A stretch of 64,000 nucleotides of DNA from Protostelium mycophagum (GCA_002081555.1 KV921238.1:85521-149520); one strand, 5' to 3'. Shown: positions 12,752 through 25,614, numbered from the stretch's first letter. A program made the numbers and translations. The notes: generated from the letters alone by a model not told the origin.

Positions 12752-14142
12752 ATGAAACTCATCCACGTCGCCTTCCTCTTAGGTGTCACTCTCTTTGCCG
12801 TCCAAGGCCAATACGCAGTTCCTTCCCTCCACAACGAGTGTGAAGACAGCTGCAACCCCTCCTCTGATTCGAACTGCTGCGGCTGCTGTGGCACCGATTC
12901 TACTTGCAGCGGTAATATTTTCACCTCTTTATTCTTGTCTTTCTGATCATCTCAGGAAATGCCATCTCCAAGAGATGTTGCCCCACCAACTCTGGATTCT
13001 GCGGTTGTATCTCCAACAGAGGGTTTTGCTCCGGTAGTGTCTTTAACAACACCGCCATGGTGAACGGAACCGACTCCTTCGGTAGCTGTTTCGATACATC
13101 TGCAGCCACTTGCACTTATGACCCCAACCCAAACCTTTGGATCGTCTGTCCCATCACCCACTCCCCCTGTAAATCTGCCAGCTTTTTCTCATGCTGCGCA
13201 CCAGACACCGAATGTACCAGCACCATGGCAAGCTCTTACCCCGTCTGCACACCCAAGGCAGTGGATGTTCCTGCTACCTCAGAATCTGAGACCGACTCTG
13301 GTATCGCCGTCCCCTCTGAAAACCCATCATGCCAGGCAGAATGTTCACCTTCCAACAGCACTTGCTGCGGATGCTGCTCTGAAGAGGGCACTTGTGCAGG
13401 TACTTGTTTACAAAAAACCGATTCACTGATTCTCAAAGGAAATGCCATCTCTAAGAGGTGTTGCCCCGCCAAATCCGGATTCTGTGGTTGTATTTCCAAC
13501 AGAGGATTTTGCTCTGGCTCAGTGTGGAACTCTTCTCGTGTTGATGGTTATGACACTTTTGGTGCCTGCTTTGACTCTGCTTCCGGTAATGATGATCTGA
13601 CACGTCAACTTGACACGTCTGACATTTTGACAGGTGCCACTTGCTCCTACAACCCCAACTCTAACTTGTGGATTGTCTGTCCCAACCAGTACACCGCTTG
13701 CGAGTCCCGCAGCTTCTTCTCTTGCTGTGCACCTGACACTGTCTGCACCACAACTTCCTTCGACTCATACCCCATCTGTGCTCCCAGAGTGAGCCAGTCA
13801 ATGCCTCCTGCCACTCCCTCCACATCATCTGACAGCGAGTCCACTTGCGCCAAGTCCGACTACTGCCCCTCTACACTGTGCTCTTGCAACGGAGCTTGTT
13901 ACAGCGAGGACCAATACTGCTGCTCCAACGGACAACTGACACAGAAGGCCTTTTGCCCCAGCTCCACACCTGCCCCTTCCACATCCTCTCCTGCATCCAG
14001 TGCTACACCCACCACTTCATCTAGCACCTGTACCAAGTCTGACTACTGCCCCTCTACATTGTGTGCGTGCAATGGAGCTTGTTACAGTGAGGATCAATAC
14101 TGCTGCCCCAACGGACAGCTGACACAGAAATCTTTCTGCTAA
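12752..14142 (+). CDS. Secreted Cys-rich repeat protein
   Basis: A predicted secreted protein of roughly 420 residues. The signal peptide is MKLIHVAFLLGVTLFAVQGQ. Two tandem copies of a Cys-rich module of about 130 residues follow, with shared landmarks CCGCC, GNAISKRCCP, SGFCGCISNRGFCSGSV, SFFSCCAPDT and YPVCTP/YPICAP. Then come two copies of a short C-terminal module around SDYCPSTLCSCNGACYSEDQ, separated by a Ser/Thr/Pro linker. Each large module starts after an intron with the acceptor just before GNAISKRCC, so the exon pattern repeats with the protein. The Cys spacing implies disulfide-rich folds, but I cannot match a named family. Confidence 0.78.
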
Positions 14143-14678
14143 ACTTGAATAAATGAGAGAGTTTTAATTTTCATGATTTATTTTAAATGAAACATATAAT
14201 AAGATCACAAACACACTTGATCGACCCATTCATCGGATCAGTCAAATAAAACGCATACAATTCCATAAGAAGACAAAGCCCTGGAGTGTGATATTGTATT
14301 ACATCTCAACAACGAGCAGGCATCCGAAAGAACACTCTGCTCTAATAAAATTAGATAGTGCAGCAGTGTATTTTTTAGAGATTATATTTTGGATATTGTT
14401 GAATTATAATAAACCCTTATAATATAATATTGTGTACAATTAAAACCACATAATTGTGAAATTTTATGAAAAACAAACTGGTGTTAGAAACTCTTCTACA
14501 GTCTGCAGATGAGGCAAAGAGGACATATTAATTTTGATTTCTACAACGACCCGGTGTGTAAGAGTGCTTTTGTCATAACGCGCACTTGGAGAAGCGTCTT
14601 TTGTTATTTCCTCTAATTCCCTCCTTTGATATAAATGAATCAAAACACCAACAATCACGTCCTGATTCTTTATTTTTT
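14143..14678. other. Convergent AT-rich spacer
   Basis: This is a 536-bp interval between the ends of the secreted Cys-rich gene (+) and the second REJ/GPS gene (-). It is strongly AT-rich, with AATAAA near 14148. The open frames here are not supported by any protein-like sequence. Confidence 0.5.
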
Positions 14679-17600
14679 TCAGAAGGTGTGCATGGGCACA
14701 GCCTGGGTAATTGGTCCTCCAGCTCTTTGTTTCTTCTTGTACATAACGATGACAACGACAATCAGTCCAACCAACAAGAAGAATCCGACAACGGATCCGA
14801 TGACAATACCGGCGATTTGTCCTCCAGAAAGTCCAGAGTTGGGTGCCTGGACCACGGGGGATGTTGCAGTTGAAGGAGAGGGTCCGGGGTTTTGGACCAC
14901 AAACTCGGTGAGGTGGGTGGTTGTACACGTGATTGTAGATCCTTGTACACGGGCTGTCACTGTCTTGTCATTGAGCCATGGCAGAGTGTAGTTCTGTCTG
15001 TGGGCGCAGGTGAAAAAGCGAGCGTTGGCGACGTCTTGAGCATTTGCAAGAGGGTAATTGATGGCGATGGTTCCTGTCAGGGTGGTGATTCCTGACACGG
15101 AGACTACGCTGGAGTTGCCAGTTGTGATGGCGGCAGGTGCAGTGTTCTGGTGGGCCGCATCGAATGGAAGTCTAACCAAGCTGATGGGGTAGCAAGAGGA
15201 TGCAGAGATGGCGTTGTTAGAGAAGGTGACGGTGGCACCGTTCAAGTTGAAAGTCTGCCCGTTCATTGTCTTTCCGGAAGCAGTGCGGGTGAATACGGTC
15301 AAACCACCGACAACGCTTGGGTTGTTGGTGTCAGCGTCGCAGACTCTGTTCTTGGAGTTGGTGGTGATCACTTGGTTCAACAGGTTGTAGACGGGGGTGG
15401 GGTTGTAGTTGGCTCTCTTTCTTGAAGCGGACGTTTGTAGTGTCTGGAATGCGGCCAAGATGACCTCTAAAACGGTGTTAAAGACGGTGGGGTCGAGTGT
15501 GGCAGTGCCGGTGAGCTGGGTGTTCTTCAAAGTGTTGGCCATACCGTTGGCGATCTGCGAGATGACGGCAGATGCTGCTGCGGAGGTGGAGTTACCGCTG
15601 ACAGAGAGCGACAAAGACACGGCTGCGGAAAGGGCGGAGATGGTGCTCTTGGCGTTGTCAGGGGAAACGGGTGCAGTTCCGTTCGTCAGAGCGACGAAGG
15701 TGTTGGCGATGTTTGCGATGAAGTTGATCACAGCAGCTTGGTCAGTGGTAGTGTTGGCAATCTGTTTTTGGTCAGTAAAGAGCGGGGTTATTTGACAGTG
15801 AAAAACAGACCTGTGCCAGCACGTTGACGGCAGCTCCTACTGCAGCGATGGCAGCGGCAGGGTTTGTAGAGTTTAAGTTCTGGGTAACCTGGTTTAGGGC
15901 GTCTTGAGAGTTGGCTGCGGTGATGACGTAAGCAGCAACAGTGACAGTTGTAGACTGTGTGGCAGTGGCTCCGTATTGGTCAACAGCTGTAACCAAGATG
16001 GTGAAGTTTGTAGCCTTTGGTACAGAAGAAATGAAAAGGCCAAACACCTGAGAGGTAGAAGTACCGATCAATGTGGGTGTGTCGGCTCCATCTGTACGCT
16101 TGTCAGTTTCGTGCAAATATATCCGACAGTTGTAGATGCTCACCTGAGTCGGAGGTGGTGTAGTAGGAGTAAGAGTATGTCAGTTGTCCTCCAGATGAAA
16201 CCCAGCCGTCAGTACTGATGGAAAAGTTGGTTGAGATCTGTGTACCAGTGGGGGGGCTCAGGGTGATCAAGTTAGAAGAGGGGGGTGTGGGTGCACACAC
16301 AGTCTGCACAATTGTAGATGCGAATGAGCTGCTTCCAGAGGTGGCGGTGGCTGTCAGCTTGAACACGTAAGATGTACATGTCGACAAGAAACCGGCGGGG
16401 ATGTACAGAGAGGCGTTGGTGTATCCGATGGTACTGATGCTGACATTTCCACCAGTGACAGACCAAGCGTAAGACGCGATGGTATCTCCGGCGATGGCCG
16501 CTGATGCTACAAGTTGTACGTAGTTGACAGGGTTGTACTGGCCAACCAGGGGTTGAACGTTGACTGTGGGAACTGTCTGGTTGTAGACGGTCACGTTGAC
16601 TAGAGTTGGCAAGACGCTGTACCCGATAAAGTTGAGAGCAAATACGTAATTTCCGGCGAGGAGTACATTGGCGGGCAGTGACAACTTCAAGCTGTTGACA
16701 GAGAGCACAGCTTGTGTAAATCCAGCAGGGTACGTCAAGACGGTCCAAACACCTGTCAAAGCAACTGTCTTGCTGTTGAGGTTGACACTCTGAGATGCAT
16801 CGATGTTCAAAGGCTGATTTGCTCCGATGGCAAAGTTAGTTCCGGGGGTGATGACAACCTGACACGTGTCAAATGGTACCATTGCACACAAGAATTACCT
16901 GAGGTGCGAGGGATATGACTTGGACCTTGACGGGGGACACGGCTAAACTCTTTCCGTTGATGTTGGCTGTGGCGACAAGCGTGTACGCGGTGTTGGCGGT
17001 CAAATTGAAGGCGGGAACGGAGAGGGTGGGTCCAGAGAATACAATTACGGGGATTCCTTGGGCAGTGCTGAGGATCCAGCTATAGGTTGTGAATGGGGCG
17101 GGGGGGACAGCTCCGGATGCAGTGAGAGAGAAGGACAACGGCAGGTTGGCGGTGGTGTTCACAACTCCACCGACTGTACACGTCATTATGATATCATGGT
17201 AAAGAATAGCGATGTCATACCGACTGAGGAGACGCTGAAGGAGGGGGTGGGGATAGTGTAGTTGTAGCCGGCAAATCCGAAAGCTCCGAAAATGTTTTGA
17301 ACGATAGCAACGATGGTTCCAGAACCAGGCTGCAGGGCGTTACCATTGACAACCAGAGTGGAGACGGTCCCCACGGTACTGTTGGGGAAGCTGTAAGAGG
17401 CACCAGAGTATGAGAAGGTCACGGGTACACCGTTGGCCTCAGATGCGGTGAAGGTGGTGGTGTTTCCATATGCAAGAGGTTGGCTGACAGTGAGAGTTAC
17501 AACGGGTTTCAGAAGGGAGTCTGGAACAATTATGCTGGTTCCATTGTATGCAACGAGAGCAGAGCCATTAGCATTGATGGCACCCTGAACACGTCAGATG

Positions 17601-19612
17601 ACGTCATAAAAATCCAAGAAATTTCTCCGAAAACTCACTTGGACTGTGAAGGGGGTGCTTCTCAAATCAGCGGGGGGGTTTACGTAGAGCAACAAGTTGG
17701 AAGAGTCATTCCAAGCACAGCTGTAGTTCTGAGCGAATCCAGAGACGAATTGGTTGCAAGAGAAGAGGGCGCCCTGGCTAAAACCTCCCCGGTCGGTGGG
17801 TAAACTGAAGCGGATGTTGATGGATCCGTAATTGACATAGGACACGAAAGACACATATAAGGTGTTCAGTACAGCTGTGGGGAGCACAACAACGGTGGTT
17901 GAAGGTACGAATGATCCGGTAGTATATGTACGTGTTGTATCATTGAAGGTAGTGCTGCCCGGTGCGGTGGTGGAGGTGGTATCATTGATAGTGTTATTCC
18001 CTGGTGCAGTAGTGGGGATGGTGTCATTGAATGTAGTGCTGCCCGGTGTAGTAGTGAAGGTGGTATCATTGAAGGTAGTGCTTCCCGGTGCAGTAGTGAA
18101 GGTGGTATCATTGAAGGTAGTGCTGCCCGGTGCAGTGGTGGAGATGGTATCATTGAAGGTAGTGCTTCCCGGTGCAGTAGTGAAGGTGGTGTCATTGAAG
18201 GTAGTGCTGCCCGGTGCGGTGGTATCATTGAAGGTAGTGCTGCCCAGTGCAGTGGAGGTGGTATCATTGAAGGTAGTGCTTCCCGGTGCAGTAGTGAAGG
18301 TGGTATCATTGAAGGTAGTGCTTCCCGGTGCAGTGGTATCATTGAAGGTAGTGCTGCCCGGTGCAGTGGTGGAGATGGTATCGTTGAAGGTAGTGCTTCC
18401 CGGTGCAGTAGTGAAGGTGGTATCATTGAAGGTAGTGCTTCCCGGTGCAGTGGTATCATTGAAGGTAGTGCTGCCCGGTGCAGTGGTGGAGATGGTGTCA
18501 TTGAAGGTAGTGCTGCCCGGTGCGGTGGTGGAGGTGGTATCATTGATGGTGGTGCTTCCAGGTGCGGTAGAAGAGGTCTCAGTTCCAAGAGTAGAGGAGG
18601 TGGCTACCGAAGAAGTAGTGCTGTTTTCGGCAGAAGTGCCAGTTGCGATGACGGAACCATTGGTTTCAGTGCCGGAAGTTGTGCTACTCACTGACAGAGT
18701 TAGAACAGTATTTTTAATGATTTACAAATCACCGAAGAAAGTAGAAGACGTGGTGAATGTTTCTTCGGACGATGAAGTGGTGTCGCTGGAAGTAGAGGAT
18801 GTAGTTGGGGGCGCATCTGTAGTGGAGGTCGAATCAACTGAAGAGGTCGTTTCTACTGAAGAGGTCGTATCTACTGAAGAGGTCGAATCAACTGAAGAGG
18901 TCGAATCAACTGAAGAGGTCGAATCAACTGAAGAGGTCGAATCAATTGAAGAGGTTGAATCTTCTGTAGAGCTAGTCGTAGGTGTTGTTGAAGAGGGCTC
19001 AACAGTTGATGATGTGGGGAGCACAACTGTAGAGGAGGTCGAATCAGCTGAAGAGGTTGAATCTTCTGTAGAGCTAGTCGTAGAAGTAGCAGGTGTTATT
19101 GTTGAAGAGAGCTCAACAGTTGATGATGTGGGGGGCACAACTGTAGAGGAGGTAGTATCAACTGAAGAGGTCGAATCTTCTGACGAGGTGGTAGAGCTGG
19201 TCGTCTCGGATGTTGAGGTGGAGGGAGATTCTGACGAGGTTGAAGAGCTTGTTGCAGGATCTGTAGTTGATGATGTTGGGGGCACAACTGTAGAGGAGGT
19301 CGTCTCGGATGTTGAGGTGGAGGGAGATTCTGACGAGGTTGTAGAGCTTGTTGCAGGATCTGTAGTTGATGATGTTGGGGGCACAACTGTAGAGGAGGTC
19401 GTATCAACTGAGGAGGTCATATCAACTGAGGAGGTCATATCAACTGAAGAGGTCGCAGGATCTGCAGTTGATGATGTTGGGGGCACATTTGAGCTGGTGG
19501 TCGAAACATCGGAAGACCTAGTCGAAGATAAAGGGAATGTTGTGGGTTCAGAAACGGTCTGTCCGGCCGCAATGGACGCCAAGATCAAGACCACAAATGT
19601 TACAGAGAACAT
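14679..19612 (-). CDS. REJ/GPS-type single-pass surface protein 2 with mucin-like N-terminus
   Basis: This is a paralog of the gene at 4285-8424, on the opposite strand. Seven exons (19612-18733, 18690-17639, 17584-17221, 17173-16899, 16858-16144, 16091-15811, 15761-14679) give 1,549 residues. The signal peptide is MFSVTFVVLILASIAAGQ. A long Ser/Thr/Val/Asp repeat and a second block of TTAPGSTTFND repeats replace the N-terminal repeats of paralog 1. The beta-rich REJ/PKD-like region, a SRKRANYN site, a GPS-like TCTTTHLTEF, a single membrane helix (GGQIAGIVIGSVVGFFLLVG) and a short tail closely match paralog 1. Exons of exactly 364 and 281 bp occur in both genes at the same place. This shows shared ancestry with conserved introns and diverged mucin-like heads. 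Confidence 0.85.
17930..18570 (-). repeat. 36-bp-type tandem repeat, coding
   Basis: About 16-18 units of around 36 bp, with shortened variants, encode TTAPGSTTFND repeats in exon 2 of REJ/GPS paralog 2. Unit length variants of 24 and 36 bp indicate ongoing expansion and contraction in frame. The antisense strand is also open through this block. Confidence 0.85.
18826..18965 (-). repeat. 18-bp tandem repeat, coding
   Basis: About seven copies of an 18-bp unit (plus-strand TCAACTGAAGAGGTCGAA) encode SSVDST/SSVDTT repeats in exon 1 of REJ/GPS paralog 2. Confidence 0.8.
19250..19410 (-). repeat. Longer near-identical direct repeat, coding
   Basis: Two near-identical blocks of more than 80 bp (around 19225-19300 and 19307-19400) encode the PPTSSTTDPATSS...SPSTSTSETTSS segment twice. 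They probably arose by recent tandem duplication within the mucin-like head. Confidence 0.7.
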
Positions 19613-20119
19613 GGTGAAGCCGACTGTGAGACGATCAGATACGTTTTATCCAAATATGGATGAAGGTAAGAGTTAATGACCTCTGGAAGACCGGCGGCTG
19701 CTCATCCTGAAGGCTGAGAAAGAATGGCTTTGGCGTCAAAAATCTTCGGGTGACACCCAACAAACACAAAACGTCAAGTCATCCGATCCAGCCAAGAAAT
19801 TATCCGCAATGTTTCTGGAAAATACGTTATTTTTTGGTCAATGGCCGGCGTTCTTCAGTGCACACGTGGTTGTGCCCACCAAGACACTACCTCTATGGGG
19901 ACATCTTACAGATGTCCAAATATACCAAGGAAATAGAGTCTTCGGTCGCACAAAACCTGAGCCGAAACTGTTGTGGGGTAACGGGTATTAAAAAAGTCGG
20001 CAACTTCGTGGGAAAGTGTTTTTTTTAGATGCCAGATTGACACCATGGGAGTCTTAAGTGTTTATCATACGCTTCCGAAGCCTTAAAGACAAAGACAACA
20101 CCCCTACAACATCCCCGAT
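19613..20119. other. Intergenic region upstream of REJ/GPS paralog 2
   Basis: This 507-bp region separates the start of the minus-strand REJ/GPS gene from the stop of the minus-strand PPP1R21-like gene. It should contain the REJ/GPS promoter. No protein-like open frame is supported. Confidence 0.5.
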
Positions 20120-23100
20120 TTATCTCTTTCCACCCTTCAGCATGTTCTTTAGAGCGAATATCTCGACCTCTTGTGCAGAGATCTTGTCCCCTTGCTCTGT
20201 GATGTGTTCTGTGAACATGTTCATCTGCTGTTCGTAATTTTTTCTCGTGAGCTCCAGGTCTTCCTACGAACGAAATGAGAAGTCACACCTTACTTCTTTT
20301 CTTTCACGTGATTTTCACGGTAAGAAACCGTGAGAATTGATAGGGTATTAACGAATTGCAACCATGGTTTTCCCACCAGCACTTGTGGCCGAAGTAGACA
20401 TAAAGAGATACTGCAGTTTTCGCCACAGCTCTGCTGCAGATATAGACCTTCTGCAGCTCTTACCAGGGGTGCACAATTTTGTTGAATTTGTGGTTGAGAT
20501 TTTCTTTTCGGCTTGTCTTTGAACAAATCGACGATCTACAACTGTACTTGCCTTTGCAGTGTGGAATTTAGTTTCTGTTGATTTCAATTGCTCTGATACA
20601 TTTTTCCGGTCCTCATTCGCCTGCGGATATTTACATTGTTGTAGATCGCGAATTCCCACCTTTCTTAATTTGTCTAAAGATTGTTTGTAAGCAGTGTACA
20701 GACGTATCGATCTATCATCAAGAAGTTCCACCTGGAATTTCGCGTAAATTTCGTAGGGTTTTCACATATTTCATGATTTCAGAAAATAAAATCAATTTTG
20801 GCAAAAAAATACCTGAGAGGTGATTTTCGCCAATTTATAATCGTAATAATTCTTTATCGACTTTTCTCTCTCTTTATCGTATTCGTTCACATTCAGTGAC
20901 TGCGAAATTTCAGCGAGATTTCATGAAGGCCATACTCACGTGACTTTGAGCTCCCTGGGAATCCAGGACAGTGAGGTTGTATTTGTCCTCTTGATGAACT
21001 ACAATGGCCATCCTGGCCTCTGCTGATGGCGCGAATTCTTCATTCTCGTTGTAGATGGGGATCTCCTCTGTGGTCTCCTATTTAAATTTAAATTTTTTTT
21101 AAATTAAATTATTCAAGTGATTTGTGGTAATAATTCTCAATTTTTAAAAGGTGCGGTATTAACCGCAAAGAAGTGCGGTATGGACATTAGAATAAAGTTT
21201 TCTTCTTGGTTTTCCGCTCATCCAACTCTTCGCGGCAAAATTTGAATTTAAAATTCAAATCACGAGAAGATAACTCACGGTTTGAATAGACTGATCTACC
21301 AAATGTGCAGCCCTCGCTGCACTCATCGCCACAGCATTCGCCTCTGCCGCAACCGCTGACTTTCCGTCAGTTTTCTTTCAAATTTCCACGAAATCTCCAC
21401 GAAATCTACCTTCCGCCTGTGCCAGTTTCTGTTTCAGAAGTGACACTTCTTTGCCGAAATTCTCGATTGTAGACGTCAGATTTTTTTCTTTTTCCGCGAA
21501 TCGATCCCGTTCCCTTTTTTCTTTTTCCCGTTCCTTTTCCCGTTCTTTTTCTCTCTCTTTTTCTCTTCGGGAGAATTCTTCCCGCTCTTTTTCTCTCTCT
21601 TTTTCCCGTTCCTTTTCCCATTCTTTTTCCCGATTTTCCCGTTCCTTTTCTCTTTTTTCTCGTTCCGATTCCCTCTGTTTTTCACGTTCTTTTTCTGCTT
21701 TTTTTTCTTCTTCTCTTTTTTTCGCTTTTTCTTCAGATTTTCTGGCGCGTTCCTCCTCTTCCAGATCTTTCTCTCTTGCGATTTCTGCCTGTTGTAGATG
21801 GTCAGTTTTCGCCATCTACAATGAGTGAGATACCTCAGTCTTTTCGACGAGCATCTGGTTGGCTTCGTTTTTCTTTTTTTCTAGTTCTATTTGAATGTTT
21901 AGTTCGCTTCTCTCTCTTTCATAATTCGCTTCAGCTTCGGATAGTTTATCTTCCAGAGTTCTACAACGCTCCTCCAATAAGCTGTGACGTCATCAATACC
22001 GTTTCATCGGAATCTCCGCGAAATTTCAACGGTATTCACCTGTTTTCGTTCTGGTATTGTCTCTCCATTTGTTGTTGTAGACGTTGCGATTCGGCCAATC
22101 TCGCCTGAAAATTCACCTTCTCTTCGGCATGTATTTTTTTCTCTTCTAGCATGTCTTGCTCAATCTGGTTGATCTCTTGTGTCAATCTGTTCACCTCCCT
22201 CTCTGTCGACGCCTGATGACGTCATCAATGACATGTACAATTTTATTTTTCTATGAAATGTCGACATTTCCAAATTTGTAAATTTGGGGGATGATGTTGA
22301 GTGTCTACAACGCTTTCGTAGAATATTCTGGGAAATTTCACCTTCTGCCTTTCGCGCTCCGCCTCAGCCACGGCATCTCTCTCTTGCTGCCTTATGTTCC
22401 ATATCTTCTCTTCCTCTATGGACTGACTTAATTCTGCGATCTGCGCATTCTGTGACTGGACCAATTTATTGAGCCTCTCGCACTCTTCTCTCGCGGATTT
22501 CAGGGATTTTTCGGTGGCAATCTTCTCTTGGGCTGAAGCCTCCAAAGATTGTGTCTGTTTACAATCAGAATCTTTTCGACCTTTTCTGTACGATTTCTTT
22601 TTGGCGGGAAATCTACATTTCAAAAATCTTCCTACCGATTTGTCCAATTTTCCACGAACAGCAGCCAATTCTGACAAAATGTTGTTGTTCTGTGCCTGCT
22701 TTGAAGCCAAATTGTCCCTAGCCTCATTCAACTCTGTCTCGATTTGTTGTTTGTCATTCTTTAACTTTACAATCGTATCTACAACGGGTTATTTTTATGA
22801 AAAACAGGGAGAAATTTCATACCCTGCAATTCTGAAAGTCGCGACATCATTTCTGAAAGTTGCGATTGATATTCTGCGATTTTTTTGACGTTCTCTACAC
22901 TCTCCTTAAATGTAATTCTGACGGGCTCCTTTTTTCGTTTTCAATTTTTATTCATCTACAACAGCATCTACAATTGAGATATCTTACCTCCAAGCTATTT
23001 ATAGCGGCAAGAAAATTGACACTACGCTCTCTCATCGTTTTCACAGACTGTGTGAAATTTCCCGCCCGAATTCTCGCGGAATCTTCTGCACTAAACACGT

Positions 23101-25614
23101 AACCTCTGACAGGCATCGTAGACGATGACGTCATCACATCAATCGCATCCTGACATGACGCGATGATGTCATCTATTGAAACATCAGAAAAACAAAATCG
23201 TCATGATTCTTTGCATCTACAGAAATTATTAAATAAAAATAAATCTTACTCAGCGCTTGTAGGAGGGACTCTTGTGAATTATTTATGCAATTGTAGATAT
23301 GCTCTGGAAATTTCAAATCCCTCTGCTCTTGCTCCAATTTGCTTGAGTTCTGCGAGAAAAACACTGGAAAATTCAATTTTTGACGAGATTTTTCGATATT
23401 AAATGAAAATCCACATCGTTATGGTCTCATCTACAACGCACCTTTCATGGCTTTTTCCAGCGCATCCATCTGATGGACCAAGTCCTCCATACTGTTCGTC
23501 ATCTCCACATTACTTAACGTCCTGTCTCCCGTTAACATGATGTGTAGTGTCACGTTAACGATCGAGTCCAGGAGGTGATGGATCTGGTAGTGGCTCTCGG
23601 CTAATAATTTATTTCGAGATTGTAGTCCCGAATTTTCAGGGAAAATTCGGGTCTCTTCTTCCAGTCTGTGAAATTTCAAATTTTATTTCACACAATTATC
23701 TTTTCGTGATTTTTGGCATCGAATTTCCACTTGGAAATTTTTGTACAAATATTTTTTATATTTTTCCAAGTGTTTTTCACAATTACTAAGATAAGATATC
23801 ACACAGTTCAACTGATAAAAAAACCTCGAAATTTTTATAAAAAATAAATTATTTCACCTCAGTAATTCACATCCCAATAAATTTTTCCTGCACTGAACCC
23901 ATCTTTTGAGTTTTGACATCAGCTCGTCCTATTACACATTTAAATATCAAAAAATAACTTCGTTGTAGATTGTGAACTTACGTAATCACCTTTGGCCAAG
24001 CTCTGTTGTGAAGATGTTTTTCGAGATATCTCGAGCATATTGTTGTGAATGTCATTAAGATATCTTGCGTGTTCTGACAACGTGTCTGTAATCTGAAATT
24101 TTCAATAAAACGATCTCCTTTCATTCAAATGAAATTCTTTACGCATTTTTCATGACATCATAAGGTGTCTCACCCTTTTGTTGACTATTTTTAGCGCTTC
24201 TGAAGCTCGTGGTAGTTGTGCGATTTTAAGACATCTTTCCTCTGTGTATTTATAATAATTCGCGTAACCGTTTTTCAATTGTTCCAAAGAGCCAGTCAGC
24301 TTATCTACAACTGAAAAAATCTAAAAAAATCAGCCGTTGTAGATGGCCATTATTTCACTTTAAAAATCTCAATTACCACCCACCCTCATTTCTTCTTCCT
24401 TCTGCATATCCGAGACGTTCATCGCGTTGTAGTTGCGTTGAAAAGTGTCATCGAAGGGTATCTTTGCCTCTATATAATTTCTGGACGTGAGGAGTTGTGA
24501 CGCCAAGTGTTCGTGTACTTGTGTCATCTCTTCGGTCTGTGCGTCAAATTCCCGGCGGTTTCTTCGTGTCTTAATGAATTGAAACGTTGTAGATGGGATT
24601 GATTTTTCCAGATAAATCAACTCACTGTTCAAGTGCCTCCTCTATATTCTGGAGTTGTAGTTGCAGCTCCTTTTGTCTGTCTTCAAAAATTTTTTTTTGT
24701 TGTTCTAAAATCGTTTTTGATTGGTCGAATTCAGTTGATTTTATGGTCAATTCATTTTTCGCAGAAACCAGTTTTGCTGGAAATTTCAGTGAGATTTCTG
24801 CGAATTTTCTCAGAGAATGGATGGAGAAATCACCATTAAGAAGTTGGTTTTGGTCGTGGTATTCTTTTTTTGCATCAGACATTCTAGTGTGCAGCAACGC
24901 TGCATGTGTCAGCACATTTGTTCTCATATCTTGTGATCATCACCATTCTCCGTGATCTTCGACTCGAGCTCTGATTGTAAAACCTTTAACTCTTCTATCT
25001 TTTGGTTCTGTCCTTTTTTAGAGCTGAACCATCCACCACTGGTGTTTTTCAACTGTAAACATTTAATATTGTTTTTCTAATGCAGTTGGTGAATTTAAAT
25101 TTTAAAGTGTTAAGAGAAACCATTTGAAGAATTGGCTCGGTAGTAACCGCACGAAAATACGCTAAGATGGCAGGACAATTTTACGTGCTGAGTTGATATG
25201 CAGAGATTGTACATGATTTATTTTGGTGATTAGGAGAGGATGGTATGAAAACATCTCACCTCTTGGACTTCATCTTGAAGAGCTGTGACTGTCTTTGACA
25301 ATTTAATGTTGGCGAATTCAAGATTATCTACTCTTTCCATTGAAGATCTGACCAACACTTCTTTATCTCGAAGTTGTTTCTCCTGCTGCTCAGCTCTCTC
25401 CTTCTCCTTATAGGTGTTAAAGTTGACATGATTATTACAGCTGATAATAATCGAATGTGATTTGGTCCACCTTGACGATGCCTTGCTTTAAGAGGACGAC
25501 TTTCTGTTTCGTTTTTGAATACTCAACGAGCAGCTTGTTGTATCTGGCAGTTCTATCTTCATCATTCAAGATAGGGCTGCCAGGGCCTGTACTCGGTGTC
25601 TTCGTGCCGTCCAT
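20120..25614 (-). CDS. PPP1R21: PPP1R21-like coiled-coil protein (KLRAQ domain), FERRY-complex-type
   Basis: In animals PPP1R21 is a coiled-coil scaffold of the FERRY complex on early endosomes. The N-terminal exon reads RYNKLLVEYSKTKQKVVLLK. The next exon begins EKERAEQQEKQLRDKEVLV and ends TALQDEVQE. Together they match the KLRAQ domain (YxKLxxEYSKLRAQ...VLKKGV) in order and spacing. The last exon, ending NYEQQMNMFTEHITEQGDKI...LKGGKR before TAA 20120-20122, matches the conserved C-terminal TTKRSYEDQLSMMSDHL segment. Between them lie many small coiled-coil exons and an Arg/Glu/Lys-rich stretch (about 21420-21790) that predicts a long charged single helix. At about 5.5 kb the gene appears longer than a typical PPP1R21. 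Internal exon limits are approximate. It lies just downstream of, and on the same strand as, TFIIF beta. Confidence 0.72.

Noticed and set aside
17862-19676. A 604-codon plus-strand open frame
   Set aside because: It is antisense to the Ser/Thr repeats of REJ/GPS paralog 2. Repeat units without stops on one strand keep the other open. The translation is a Val/Glu-rich shadow without domain features.
19750-20028. Short plus-strand open frames in the spacer at 19.8-20.0 kb
   Set aside because: Two overlapping frames, neither with signal peptide, domain or splice context. They are probably chance frames in a promoter region.
21451-21828. Plus-strand Ser/Phe/Arg-rich open frame
   Set aside because: It is antisense to the Glu/Lys/Arg helix of the PPP1R21-like gene. 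The composition is purely complementary.
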